A DNA stretch of 33,404 bases from JBBQXK01 sp038251625 (GTDB taxonomy: Bacteria > Pseudomonadota > Alphaproteobacteria > Rhodobacterales > Rhodobacteraceae), in NCBI GenBank assembly GCA_038251625.1, contig JBBSBE010000033.1, positions 1 to 33,404 of the forward strand. The letters run 5' to 3'. Shown here one piece after another: positions 9,204 to 16,905 of this stretch. Position 1 is the first letter of the stretch. Every line of letters starts with the position of its first letter. The translations under genes and the position numbers were made by a program. Under the pieces are notes generated by a model that was not told where the DNA came from, searched no databases, and saw nothing but the letters and a program-made list of their open reading frames with translations.

Positions 9204-10604
9204 ATGCAGAATGATCTGGTGATCCGTGATGCGGTGATCGTGACGCCGGGCGGACGGCAAAGGGGCGATCTTTCCGTCCGCGCGGGCCAGATCACAGAGA
9301 TCGGCCCCGATCTTGCCCGAGGCACCATCGAGATCGCGGCAAACGGCCGCCTGCTCCTGCCCGGCGGAATCGACAGCCATTGCCACATCGCGCAGCGATC
9401 AGTGGCGGGCGAGCCGCCTTGCCCCGATGATTGGGAAACCGCCACGCGCGCGGCGGTGGCCGGAGGTACGACCACCGTCATCCCGCAAAGCATGGCCGCG
9501 CGGGGCGACGATCTGGCGGCAGTGCTGGCAGACTACCTGGCCCCGGCCACGGGCACGGCGCTGATCGACCACGCCGTCCATATCCAGATGCCCGAGGCCG
9601 ATCCGGATTTTCTGGCCCACACACTGCCCGGCCTCGCGAAACGGGGGTTCCGGTCGGTCAAGATGTTCTCGACCTATCAGGGCTATGCGCTGACGGATGC
9701 AGAGATGCTGGCCATCCTTGCGGCGACGGCAAGGCTGGGCATGGTCGCGATCCTTCATGCCGAGGATGACGCGCTGGTGCGCCACGCGACCGCCGCAGAA
9801 CTGGCGGCAGGGCGCACCGCGCTCGCGCGTCACACCCATGCAAGGCCGCAGGCCGCCGAGGCCGAGATGATTCACCGCGTGTCAAACTATGCGGCGGCAA
9901 CCGGCGCGCGGCTCCATGTCTATCACGTCTCGGGGGCCGAGGCGCTGGCCGAGGTGGCGCGGGCAGCGGCGCGCGGCGTGGCGATCAGTGCCGAGACTTG
10001 CGCGCACTACCTCAGCTTCACCGATGCCGACCTTGCGCGCCCTGATTTCGAGGGGGCAAAGTTCCTGTGCGCCCCGCCCCTGCGCGCCGAGGCCGACCGC
10101 CAGGCGCTGTGGGATGCGTTGTCGGGGGGCGGACTGCAGATGGTATCATCGGACCATTCGCCAAAGAACCGCCTGCCGCAGATCGCGCGAGCCAAGGCTG
10201 GCGAGCTAATGCCCTTCACCGCCTTCGGGGGCGGTTTTCCGGGGCTTCAGACCATGCTTCCTTCCGTCTTTTCAGGCGGTGTCGCCACCGGGCGGATGAC
10301 GCCGGAACGCTTTGCGGAAGTCACCGCTGCCGCCCCCGCGCGGCTTTTCGGTCTGACGCGCAAGGGTGTGCTGGTCCCCGGCTTCGACGCCGACCTGACG
10401 CTGTGGGATCCAGAGGCCCACTGGACGCTCCGCCATGCGCAGATGGAAAGCCGCGTGGATTTCACACCCTGGGACGGCGCCGCCATGACGGGCCGTCCGG
10501 TGCTGACCGTCAGCCGGGGCCGGATCGTCATGCGCGACGGCGAGGTTGACGGGGATGCGGCCGGACACGGCCGCCTTTTGGCGCAGGAGGCGCCCGACAC
10601 ATGA
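9204..10604 (+). CDS. Hydantoinase/dihydropyrimidinase family cyclic amidohydrolase
   Basis: 466-aa metal-dependent amidohydrolase that opens cyclic amides such as hydantoins or dihydropyrimidines. The complete binuclear metal set can be seen: HxH in DSHCHIAQ (His59, His61), the lysine expected to be carboxylated in SVKMFSTY (Lys153), His185 in ILHAED, His241 in VYHVSG and Asp317 in SSDHSPK. Start at 9204 was preferred over in-frame ATGs at 9180 and 9198, because GGAG at 9194-9197 is ideally spaced for it. The gene ends in an ATGA overlap with the BKACE gene. With the divergent PuuE-like hydrolase it suggests a ring-opening pathway for a cyclic ureide or imide. The exact ring substrate (hydantoin, N-methylhydantoin, dihydropyrimidine) is not decidable here. 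Confidence 0.88.
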   Translation: MQNDLVIRDAVIVTPGGRQRGDLSVRAGQITEIGPDLARGTIEIAANGRLLLPGGIDSHCHIAQRSVAGEPPCPDDWETATRAAVAGGTTTVIPQSMAARGDDLAAVLADYLAPATGTALIDHAVHIQMPEADPDFLAHTLPGLAKRGFRSVKMFSTYQGYALTDAEMLAILAATARLGMVAILHAEDDALVRHATAAELAAGRTALARHTHARPQAAEAEMIHRVSNYAAATGARLHVYHVSGAEALAEVARAAARGVAISAETCAHYLSFTDADLARPDFEGAKFLCAPPLRAEADRQALWDALSGGGLQMVSSDHSPKNRLPQIARAKAGELMPFTAFGGGFPGLQTMLPSVFSGGVATGRMTPERFAEVTAAAPARLFGLTRKGVLVPGFDADLTLWDPEAHWTLRHAQMESRVDFTPWDGAAMTGRPVLTVSRGRIVMRDGEVDGDAAGHGRLLAQEAPDT

Positions 10605-11470
10605 GATGGATCACCTGCGCCGTGAACGGCGGCACGCTGAAGCGCACTGATACGCCCCATCTGGCGATCACGCCCGCCGAAATTGCAGCCGATGCACTGG
10701 CCGCCGCCGAGGCCGGGGCCGCAGTGGTGCACGTGCATGTGCGCGACCCCGCCACAGGCCTTGGCGCGCATGACACGGCCCTTTATGTCGAGGTGGCAGA
10801 CCGCATCCGCACGCGCAATGCCGACGTGATCATCCACTTCACCGGCGGTGGTGGCGGAATCCTGCCCGTGGGTCTGCATGACCCCGTCATCGCGGCTGAC
10901 GACGCGGCCGCCATCCTGTCTGCCGGGCGCAGATTGGCGCATCTGGCACCCGCAAGAGCCGACATGACAGGCCTCGATTGCGGCAGCTTTTCCTGGGGGG
11001 ACGGGGGGCTGGTGTTCCTGTCGCCCACCGACATGCTCTACCGTGCAGCGGCGCTCCTCGGCCCGATGGGGGTGCGGCCGGAACTGACGGTGTTCGACCT
11101 TGGCCAGATGGCGCTGGCTGCACGGATGATGGCGGATGCTGCAGTGCCAGAACGCACGCCGGTCTGCATCGGTTTTGGCGTCTTGTGGTGCGCGCCTGCG
11201 CGGCCAAAGGCACTGGAAGCGATGCTGGACCTGATGCCCCCCGGCACGGACTGGACGGCCTCATCCAAGGGCGATGCCGGCCAGCGCGCGCTTGCCCCCC
11301 TGATCGTGGCGGCGGGTGGAGGCCTGCGCACAGGGATCGAGGATCATCACCTGTGGAACGGCGAACCTGTCACCAACGCCTGGCTTGTCACCGAAGCCGC
11401 AAGGGTAATCTCCACCACAGGAAGCAACCCCGCCACAGCCCAAGAAGTGCGCGCGCATCTTGGCCTTTGA
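10601..11470 (+). CDS. Beta-keto acid cleavage enzyme (BKACE/DUF849 family)
   Basis: 289-aa TIM-barrel enzyme of the BKACE family, which condenses a beta-keto acid with acetyl-CoA to give acetoacetate and a new acyl-CoA. Known substrates include 3-keto-5-aminohexanoate (Kce, lysine fermentation) and dehydrocarnitine (CdhC, carnitine breakdown). Metal ligands are visible as His44 and His46 in VVHVHVRD and Glu247 in RTGIEDHHLW. Conserved GLDCGSFSWG and a C-terminal nucleotide-binding-like stretch are also present. Translation is coupled to the hydantoinase by ATGA. The natural keto acid cannot be read from the sequence. A betaine-type keto acid would connect it with the demethylation operon to the left, but no carnitine dehydrogenase or betainyl-CoA thioesterase is in the window. 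Confidence 0.85.
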   Translation: MRWITCAVNGGTLKRTDTPHLAITPAEIAADALAAAEAGAAVVHVHVRDPATGLGAHDTALYVEVADRIRTRNADVIIHFTGGGGGILPVGLHDPVIAADDAAAILSAGRRLAHLAPARADMTGLDCGSFSWGDGGLVFLSPTDMLYRAAALLGPMGVRPELTVFDLGQMALAARMMADAAVPERTPVCIGFGVLWCAPARPKALEAMLDLMPPGTDWTASSKGDAGQRALAPLIVAAGGGLRTGIEDHHLWNGEPVTNAWLVTEAARVISTTGSNPATAQEVRAHLGL

Positions 11471-11550
11471 ACCGCACCTGTCTTGCGCCAAGACTTTGCG
11501 CTGCCGTGCCTTCTTGCGGTGACGGTGCGCTCGCGGACCTGCTGGCCCGG

Positions 11551-12510
11551 TCAATAGCCGCGTCCGGGCTCCACCACATTCACCAGCGGTTCGCCCCTCA
11601 ATCGCCGCCCCAGGTTGTCGCAGAAAAAGGCAACCGTTGCCTCCTCCCATCCGTCATAGGTGCTTGAACAATGGGGCGATACCAACGTTCGGGGCGTGGT
11701 CCACAGCGGATGGCCGGGTGGCAACGGCTCGGCCTCGAACACATCGAGCGCCGCCCCCCCCAGATGGCCCGACATCAGCGCCGACGCCAGCGCCTGCCCG
11801 TCGATCACCCCCCCGCGCGAGACGTCGACGATCACCGCATCCGGCTTCATCGCTGCAATCGCATCCGCACCGATCAGACCGCGCGTCGCACCCGTCAGCG
11901 GGGTGCTGACCACGATCAGGTCTGCCAGGGGCCAGAGGTCCGGAAGGTCAGCGGGCGGATGCAGGGCATCCACCCCCGCCGCCGGCGCTGAACTGTTCCG
12001 CACGCCAATCACCCGCATGCCCAAGGCCCGCAGTCGGGCAGCCACCGCTTGGCCCGTCCGCCCCAGCCCCACGATCAGGGCTGTGCCTCCCCGCAGCGGG
12101 CGCACCTTGCGGTCGCGCCGCCAAAGCTGTTGCGATTGATCGGTGATCAGCCCCGGCACATCCAGCCGGAAATGCAGCACGGCACCGACCACGTATTCCG
12201 CCATCTGGTCGGCAGCAACGCCCGCCGCATTTGTCACCACGGTGCGCGACGTATCCCAATCGCCCAGATGGTCCACCCCTGACCCGCCGACAGAGATCCA
12301 GCCCGGCCCACCCGGCCCGGTCATTGCCTTCGCAGGAAATCCGGGGGTTCCTGCAAAGCGGATGGTGAACACGATGTCCGGTGCCAGTTCGGCAACCATG
12401 CCCGGCAGCGCGGCATAGCTGTCGCATCCCACCACCTCGGCGCCCGGCGCCGATGCCGAGACAAGGGGGATATGAGGTGCGGGATCGGGCAGGTGCAAAA
12501 GGATGCGCAT
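11551..12510 (-). CDS. D-2-hydroxyacid dehydrogenase (NAD(P)-dependent)
   Basis: 319-aa D-isomer-specific 2-hydroxyacid dehydrogenase, interconverting a 2-keto acid and a D-2-hydroxy acid with NAD(P)H; likely glyoxylate/hydroxypyruvate reductase-like. It shows the dinucleotide motif VGLGRTGQ, a VDVSRGGVID segment with the substrate-binding/catalytic Arg, the Glu in DVFEAEPLP and the catalytic His in SPHCSSTYDG, so the R-E-H set is complete. Start at 12510 (MRILLHLP) fits the usual family N-terminus; the frame is open further upstream, but that extension is Arg/His-rich and unlike the family. The gene is convergent with the BKACE gene and about 540 bp from the next gene, so it appears monocistronic. 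In context it could reduce a glyoxylate-type product. Confidence 0.87.
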   Translation of the reverse strand: MRILLHLPDPAPHIPLVSASAPGAEVVGCDSYAALPGMVAELAPDIVFTIRFAGTPGFPAKAMTGPGGPGWISVGGSGVDHLGDWDTSRTVVTNAAGVAADQMAEYVVGAVLHFRLDVPGLITDQSQQLWRRDRKVRPLRGGTALIVGLGRTGQAVAARLRALGMRVIGVRNSSAPAAGVDALHPPADLPDLWPLADLIVVSTPLTGATRGLIGADAIAAMKPDAVIVDVSRGGVIDGQALASALMSGHLGGAALDVFEAEPLPPGHPLWTTPRTLVSPHCSSTYDGWEEATVAFFCDNLGRRLRGEPLVNVVEPGRGY

Positions 12511-13054
12511 CAGGACGGGAAACCTTCGATGATGGTGGCGGCGCGGGTGGTCGGACAGATCATATCCCGCCATCCCCCGCATCACTATCCTTGGTGCAGC
12601 CAGACGAACGCGAACGCGCCTCCGCTTGCCCTGCCGTGCCCCTACGTCCGGCGCAAAGAACGCGGCACCACGCGGCAACGGTCCGCTTTTGGTGGTCGCA
12701 GTTCTGAAGATGGTGCCCCTTTCCGGACCCGGTTGAAGACCGAGGCAGGATGGAAGCGAGCTTCTGCCGTTCTCGCATGCGCCGAAGCTGCGGCACCGCG
12801 CGCATCATCGAACCCGCCAGTGGGACTTCGCCGCGTGATTGTCGGGCCAAAGACCCGTCTCGCTGTCATTTCAGCGTCCGGGTTCCTTGCTTGCAGCCCA
12901 CTTGGGCCGCAACCGATCAGTCGCAGGCGTTTCCGGGCGGCCATCGCGCCGCACGGATTTCTTCAACGTGTTGAACACGCTTGGTCTTGGTCCCACGGCA
13001 GGCAGGGCGGGCACCCCGACCGTCCCGGTCGAAGGTCTTCGTACCGCGCTGAAA
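12511..13054. other. Gene-free stretch between hydroxyacid dehydrogenase and SDR
   Basis: About 540 bp with long open frames on both strands, but the translations are Arg/Pro/Ser-rich, match no family I recognise and look like high-GC shadow frames. It should contain the promoter of the dehydrogenase (minus strand) and the 3' untranslated end of the amide operon (also minus). Two short perfect inverted repeats are seen: TTCAAC-gt-GTTGAA at 12962-12975 and CGACCG-tcc-CGGTCG at 13017-13031. The second lies just past the operon's last stop codon and could form a small 3'-end hairpin, though no T-run follows on the minus strand. Confidence 0.5.
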
Positions 13055-13816
13055 TCAGAGCTGAACACCCTTTGTCAGTGCGCCGTCAATCACGAGGTTT
13101 GTCCCGGTCGTGAAACTGGAACAGGGTGCAGACAAAAACACGACCCCCGTGGCAATCTCTTCCGGAGTACCCATTCTTCCGGTCGGATTAAGCGACATCG
13201 CTTGGGCAAAAAGCTCCGGCATGCCCACCTCGATCTGCGCCCAGATCCCGCCCGGAAAATAGGTATTGCCCGGAGAGACGGAATTGGCCCGAATGCCCTT
13301 GGGTGCCAGCTTGAACGCAAGTCCCTGCGCATAGTGCACCAAAGCGGCCTTGAATGCCCCATAGGCCGGGCCGGTAAAGTCGATCTCGCGCCCCGACACC
13401 GAAGAGATCAGGGTGATCGCAGCATGACCGGATTTTTCGAGCCAGGGCATCGCCGCGTTCACCAGCCGGACAGAATGCATCAAGTCCGTCTCGAAACCTG
13501 CGTGCCAGGCTGCCTCATCGTCACTGACGGCCAAGGCAGAGACGTTGGCGATCACGATGTCCACACCGCCAAGAGCGGCAGCACTTTCCGCGACCCAAGC
13601 TTCAAGGGCTGCCTTGTCGGCCACATTGACCGCCGCGCCAAAGCAGGTGGTGCCGTGTGCTTTCAGCGCCGCGACCGCACTTGCAACCTCTGCCCCGTTG
13701 CGGGCGCAGATCGCCACATTCGCGCCTTCCCGGGCCAACAGGTCCGCGCATCGCTGACCGATGCCCTTGCTGCCGCCGGTGACAAGAGCGTTCAACCCTT
13801 TCAGTCCGAGATCCAT
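13055..13816 (-). CDS. SDR-family oxidoreductase, last gene of the amide operon
   Basis: 253-aa classical short-chain dehydrogenase/reductase, cytoplasmic, NAD(P)-dependent. It has the cofactor motif TGGSKGIG (about residues 13-20), catalytic Ser139 in LISSVSG and the YxxxK pair Tyr152/Lys156 in AYGAFKAAL. The usual NNAG motif is replaced by IANVSA (one Asn kept at 91), a variation seen in some SDRs. Start at 13816 has a good ribosome site (AAAGGGAA) and the normal family N-terminus; the longer frame upstream runs into the formamidase gene. It follows the formamidase by 13 nt on the same strand and so is probably co-transcribed. Substrate unknown: perhaps an alcohol or hydroxy acid released by amide hydrolysis. 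Confidence 0.85.
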   Translation of the reverse strand: MDLGLKGLNALVTGGSKGIGQRCADLLAREGANVAICARNGAEVASAVAALKAHGTTCFGAAVNVADKAALEAWVAESAAALGGVDIVIANVSALAVSDDEAAWHAGFETDLMHSVRLVNAAMPWLEKSGHAAITLISSVSGREIDFTGPAYGAFKAALVHYAQGLAFKLAPKGIRANSVSPGNTYFPGGIWAQIEVGMPELFAQAMSLNPTGRMGTPEEIATGVVFLSAPCSSFTTGTNLVIDGALTKGVQL

Positions 13817-13829
13817 GATCGTTCCCTTT

Positions 13830-14816
13830 TCAAACCAGATAACGTTTGAGGATCGACGCCCCAACCGAATATTTCGGGTCAACCATATTGCCCAGACGGA
13901 TCTTGCCGCACATCGTCAGCAGCATGTAGGCCTCTTCCTGCGTCTGGCCGGTCTGCGCCGCGACCCAGCGAACCAGTTCGCGGTAGGCGATGCGGCAGGC
14001 ATCCTCCAGCGGGCGGGCACTGCCGATGAACATCATGGCGTCCTCGGTTTCCAGTTGTGGCCAGGCATTGCCATGTCCCTTGATCAGGTCGATCTGCAGC
14101 ACGACAGTTGCAGGGATTTCCAGCGCCACCCCACAGAGTTCGCCATCACCCTGAATGGCGTGACAGTCCCCGACATAGAGCAACCCACCGGCCGTATTCA
14201 CAGGCAGATAGATGATCGCGCCCGGCGCCACGTCGGGCATATCCATGTTGCCGCCATAATAGTCCGGCTGCAGGGACGAGATCGCCTCGATCTCGGGCGA
14301 GGTGCCGATCGTGCCGATGAAAGGTTCGTACGGCAGGGTCAGCCGGTCGGACCAGTAGACACCGTCCGCGTCCACGCGCACCTTCTTCACGATCTCTGGC
14401 AGGGCCGGGTTCAGCATGGCCGTCTGGCCGGTCGACACCAACCCGCCGAATTCCGGGATCAGGCAGGTTGTGCCCACAGGTTGCGGTCCGCGCGGGGTGA
14501 TCGAGAGGATCCGTACCGCCAAAGCATCGCCCTTTTGCGCACCGCGCACGTAAATCGGACCGGTCTGCGGGTTCAGAAACGGAAACTGAAGGATATCAGA
14601 CGGCCTGTCAGCCTCGCTGACGATCTTTCCTTCGAAGGCGTCATGCGTCTCAACCGTCACAACCGCGCCCGGATCGACTTCGAGCACCGGATCGACATAG
14701 GGACCATAGACATAGTGGAATGTCTTCTGATCTGTGATCGTGATGGTGTGCGATGCCCCGGCACGCCCCGCGGCAACGCCCCTTTGCCCCATGATCGACT
14801 GTTTGATCCAGTCCAT
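13830..14816 (-). CDS. Acetamidase/formamidase family protein
   Basis: 328-aa member of the FmdA/AmdA family, which hydrolyses short amides (formamide, acetamide) to ammonia and the acid, in the cytoplasm. Diagnostic features are VETHDAFEG near residue 60, GGNMDMPD, and the metal-site region GDCHAIQGDGELCGVALE. Start at 14816 (MDWIKQS) is chosen because AGGGGG lies 5 nt upstream; an in-frame ATG at 14834 lacks this. This family is structurally unrelated to the two amidase-signature enzymes in the same operon, so the locus carries two different amide-cleaving folds. It lies between the ABM protein and the SDR on the same strand. Formamide or a similarly small amide is a reasonable substrate but unproven. 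Confidence 0.88.
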   Translation of the reverse strand: MDWIKQSIMGQRGVAAGRAGASHTITITDQKTFHYVYGPYVDPVLEVDPGAVVTVETHDAFEGKIVSEADRPSDILQFPFLNPQTGPIYVRGAQKGDALAVRILSITPRGPQPVGTTCLIPEFGGLVSTGQTAMLNPALPEIVKKVRVDADGVYWSDRLTLPYEPFIGTIGTSPEIEAISSLQPDYYGGNMDMPDVAPGAIIYLPVNTAGGLLYVGDCHAIQGDGELCGVALEIPATVVLQIDLIKGHGNAWPQLETEDAMMFIGSARPLEDACRIAYRELVRWVAAQTGQTQEEAYMLLTMCGKIRLGNMVDPKYSVGASILKRYLV

Positions 14817-14874
14817 CTGTCCCCCTATTCGCATTCGTTTTCGGATTCCGGCCCGGCGCGAGTGGCCCCAGCCG

Positions 14875-15186
14875 TTACACGGTGTCCAAAGGTTTGCACG
14901 AAATCTCGCCGCATGTCTGCAAGATGACGGGCCCTTCGATCAGGCTGTCGGCCATGGCGAAAAAATTCGCAACGGCAGCCGATCCATTGTGCGCGTCCTT
15001 GGCTTCCTCGGTCGTGAACCGTTCGTAGGTCGTGAAAATTTGAGGATCGGCCAGATCCCGCGAAATGTAGAACCCCACGGTGTCTGGTTCATTCCTGGCA
15101 ACACTGTCGGCAACAGCACACAGTGCGTCGCGCAGGTTGTCGGCCTGCCCGGGTTTTGCCCGAATGACCGCCGTAATCGTGATCAT
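14875..15186 (-). CDS. Antibiotic-biosynthesis-monooxygenase (ABM) domain protein
   Basis: 103-aa single-domain protein of the ABM/putative quinol monooxygenase type (dimeric ferredoxin-like fold). Visible landmarks are the opening MITITAVIRAKPGQADNLRDAL and the central YERFTTEEAKDAHNGS, which match the conserved segment of this family (E-x-(F/W)-x3-E-A-x2-A-H). Such proteins either act as cofactor-free monooxygenases on aromatic or quinol substrates or as small ligand-handling proteins. It is in the middle of the amide operon, after a strong intercistronic stem-loop. Its presence hints that the transported amide carries, or is converted to, an oxidisable ring or reactive intermediate; that is inference. 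Confidence 0.8.
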   Translation of the reverse strand: MITITAVIRAKPGQADNLRDALCAVADSVARNEPDTVGFYISRDLADPQIFTTYERFTTEEAKDAHNGSAAVANFFAMADSLIEGPVILQTCGEISCKPLDTV

Positions 15187-15213
15187 GCCGTGCCTCTTTC
15201 CGAATTTCGGCGT

Positions 15214-15245
15214 TCGGGCCGACCGACTTGTCGAGGTCGGCCCGA
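15214..15245 (-). promoter_or_regulatory. Strong intercistronic stem-loop between amidase and ABM gene
   Basis: Perfect 11-bp inverted repeat: TCGGGCCGACC (15214-15224), a 10-nt loop, and GGTCGGCCCGA (15235-15245). It sits in the 72-bp gap after the ABM start codon (15186) and before the amidase stop (15259). In the minus-strand transcript it lies upstream of the ABM ribosome site. A smaller repeat, CCGAA-t-TTCGG (15200-15210), is beside it. No T-tract follows, so it is more likely an mRNA processing/stability or attenuation element than a full terminator. Confidence 0.5.
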
Positions 15246-15258
15246 GGGTCTTCGGGAT

Positions 15259-16818
15259 TTATTGCGCGGGCGTCAGTTCCGGTTTTGCCATTGCCGGTTT
15301 GGCAAGGCCACCGGTCCAGTCCACCGTCGCCTCGTAGGCCGCCGCGGCCGCATAGATGGTGCTTTCGGAATAGTCCGCACCCGTCAGCATCAACCCGACG
15401 GGAAGTCCGTCGACCGTACCGCAGGGGATCGACATCGACGGATGGCCCGTGACATCGAATTGCGAGGTGTTTGCGATCATCTCGAACGCGCGGGTAATGA
15501 CCTCGGTGATCGACGCGCCGGGTTCTGGCAGTTTCGAGGCGGTGATCGGCAGTGTCGGCATCAGCAACAGATCATATTTGGCAAAGACCGCGTCATAGCT
15601 TGCCTTCACCTTCCGCGCGAGGTTCTGCGCCTTCGCATAGTAGCGCCCATTGTAGTGATCGATGCCATATTGGCCGATGATCATGCAGATCTTGAGGCTT
15701 TCGGACAGATCGTCCGCCTTGGCACGCCACCCGGCATGGAAATCGACCAGACCGACATCATAGGCACCTTTCCAGTTCATGCCCATGCCATTGCCCTGCA
15801 TCATCTGCCATTGCAGGCCCTCGATCGCGATCGGGCCCCAGACCGCAGCCGCAAGCAGGTGATCCGGGATCGAGATCTCTTCGACCGTCGCCCCCAGTTC
15901 GCGATACGTCTCGGCGGCGGCCCTTACGGCATCCGCGACGCCCGGCATCATGTTGGCAGCCACGAACCCTTCCTTCAGCACACCGATCTTCATGCCTTTG
16001 ACGCCTCGGTCAAGCGCGGCGGTATAGCTGTCCACCTTCGGCGCGTACTGACGCGGATCCAGCCCGTCTGCACCCGCCAGCACTTCAAGAAGCAGGGCAT
16101 TGTCCGCCACGGTAAGGGACATCGGCCCGGTATGGTCGATCGTGCTCTCGATGGGCATGACGCCGGTATAGGGCACAAGGCCGTGGGTCGGCTTCATCCC
16201 GGCGATCCCGCAATAGGAGGCGGGCATGCGGATCGAGCCGCCCTGATCGCCGCCGATCGCGAGGTCAACCTCGCCAGCCGCCACAAGCGCCGCGCTGCCG
16301 GAAGACGATCCCCCAGCCGAATAGCCGATCTTGCGCGGATTGTGCACCATCGAGGGTTTGGACGTGTGACTGCCGCCCGACAGACAGAAATATTCGCAGA
16401 CGGCCTTGCCCACGATCGTGGCGCCCGCATCCAGCATCCGCGTCACGATGGTGGCGTCGGCAACCGGAATGAAACCTTCGAGGGTCGAGGCGCCGTTCGT
16501 CATCGGCACCCCCGCCAGCGCCACATTGTCCTTGAGCGCGACAGACATGCCTTTGAGCTTGCCTTCCACCGCCCCTTTGACAGTGACCTTCCGGGCCCAG
16601 GCCCCGAAGGGGTTCTCGGCCTTGCCTGGCGCATATCCCGATGTGCGCGGATAAAGGACGGGCGGTGTGAAATCGGCTTCGGCATCGACCACATCATAAG
16701 CATCGAGATTTGGCTGCATCAGCGCGTGATATTCCTCGGCCTCGGCCCGCGTCAGGGTCATGCCCAAACCTGCGGCAATCTCGAGAACCTTGTCCACGCT
16801 GGGTCTTGTGATGGTCAT
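15259..16818 (-). CDS. Amidase-signature amidase (nitrile-hydratase-linked AmdA type), copy 1
   Basis: 519-aa amidase-signature enzyme hydrolysing carboxamides to acid plus ammonia. The Ser-cisSer-Lys triad is complete: Lys96 (SVALKDN), Ser171 (AGGSSSGS) and Ser195 (GGDQGGSIR). This is the same numbering as the well-studied Rhodococcus amidase paired with nitrile hydratase, and GKAVCEYFCLSGGSHTS and PTHGLVPYTGV also match that subgroup. No nitrile hydratase genes occur in the window. The gene is on the minus strand after the ATPases of the transporter, separated by 87 bp, and is a close paralogue of the amidase at 21589-23109. Likely substrates are medium or aromatic amides imported by the adjacent transporter. 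Confidence 0.92.
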   Translation of the reverse strand: MTITRPSVDKVLEIAAGLGMTLTRAEAEEYHALMQPNLDAYDVVDAEADFTPPVLYPRTSGYAPGKAENPFGAWARKVTVKGAVEGKLKGMSVALKDNVALAGVPMTNGASTLEGFIPVADATIVTRMLDAGATIVGKAVCEYFCLSGGSHTSKPSMVHNPRKIGYSAGGSSSGSAALVAAGEVDLAIGGDQGGSIRMPASYCGIAGMKPTHGLVPYTGVMPIESTIDHTGPMSLTVADNALLLEVLAGADGLDPRQYAPKVDSYTAALDRGVKGMKIGVLKEGFVAANMMPGVADAVRAAAETYRELGATVEEISIPDHLLAAAVWGPIAIEGLQWQMMQGNGMGMNWKGAYDVGLVDFHAGWRAKADDLSESLKICMIIGQYGIDHYNGRYYAKAQNLARKVKASYDAVFAKYDLLLMPTLPITASKLPEPGASITEVITRAFEMIANTSQFDVTGHPSMSIPCGTVDGLPVGLMLTGADYSESTIYAAAAAYEATVDWTGGLAKPAMAKPELTPAQ

Positions 16819-16857
16819 GGATCGTCTCCTCTGGGTCAGTTGGTGTTCACTTTCGCG

Positions 16858-16901
16858 CCCGGTGCTGCCGCCGAAACGGGCCGCAACAGACCGGGCGGCA
16901 G
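16858..16901 (-). promoter_or_regulatory. Intercistronic inverted repeats upstream of amidase copy 1
   Basis: In the 87-bp gap between the ATPase stop (16906) and the amidase start (16818) are two overlapping perfect inverted repeats: CTGCCGCC (16865-16872) with GGCGGCAG (16894-16901), and CCCGGT (16858-16863) with ACCGGG (16890-16895). They cannot both pair fully at once, because the right arms share bases. They could alter relative expression of the transporter and amidase; no T-run is seen. Confidence 0.35.
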
Positions 16902-16905
16902 ATGG

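Noticed and set aside
12472..13113. Possible gene in the gap before the SDR
   Set aside because: No ribosome site, low-complexity product, no family match and overlap with the dehydrogenase 5' end.
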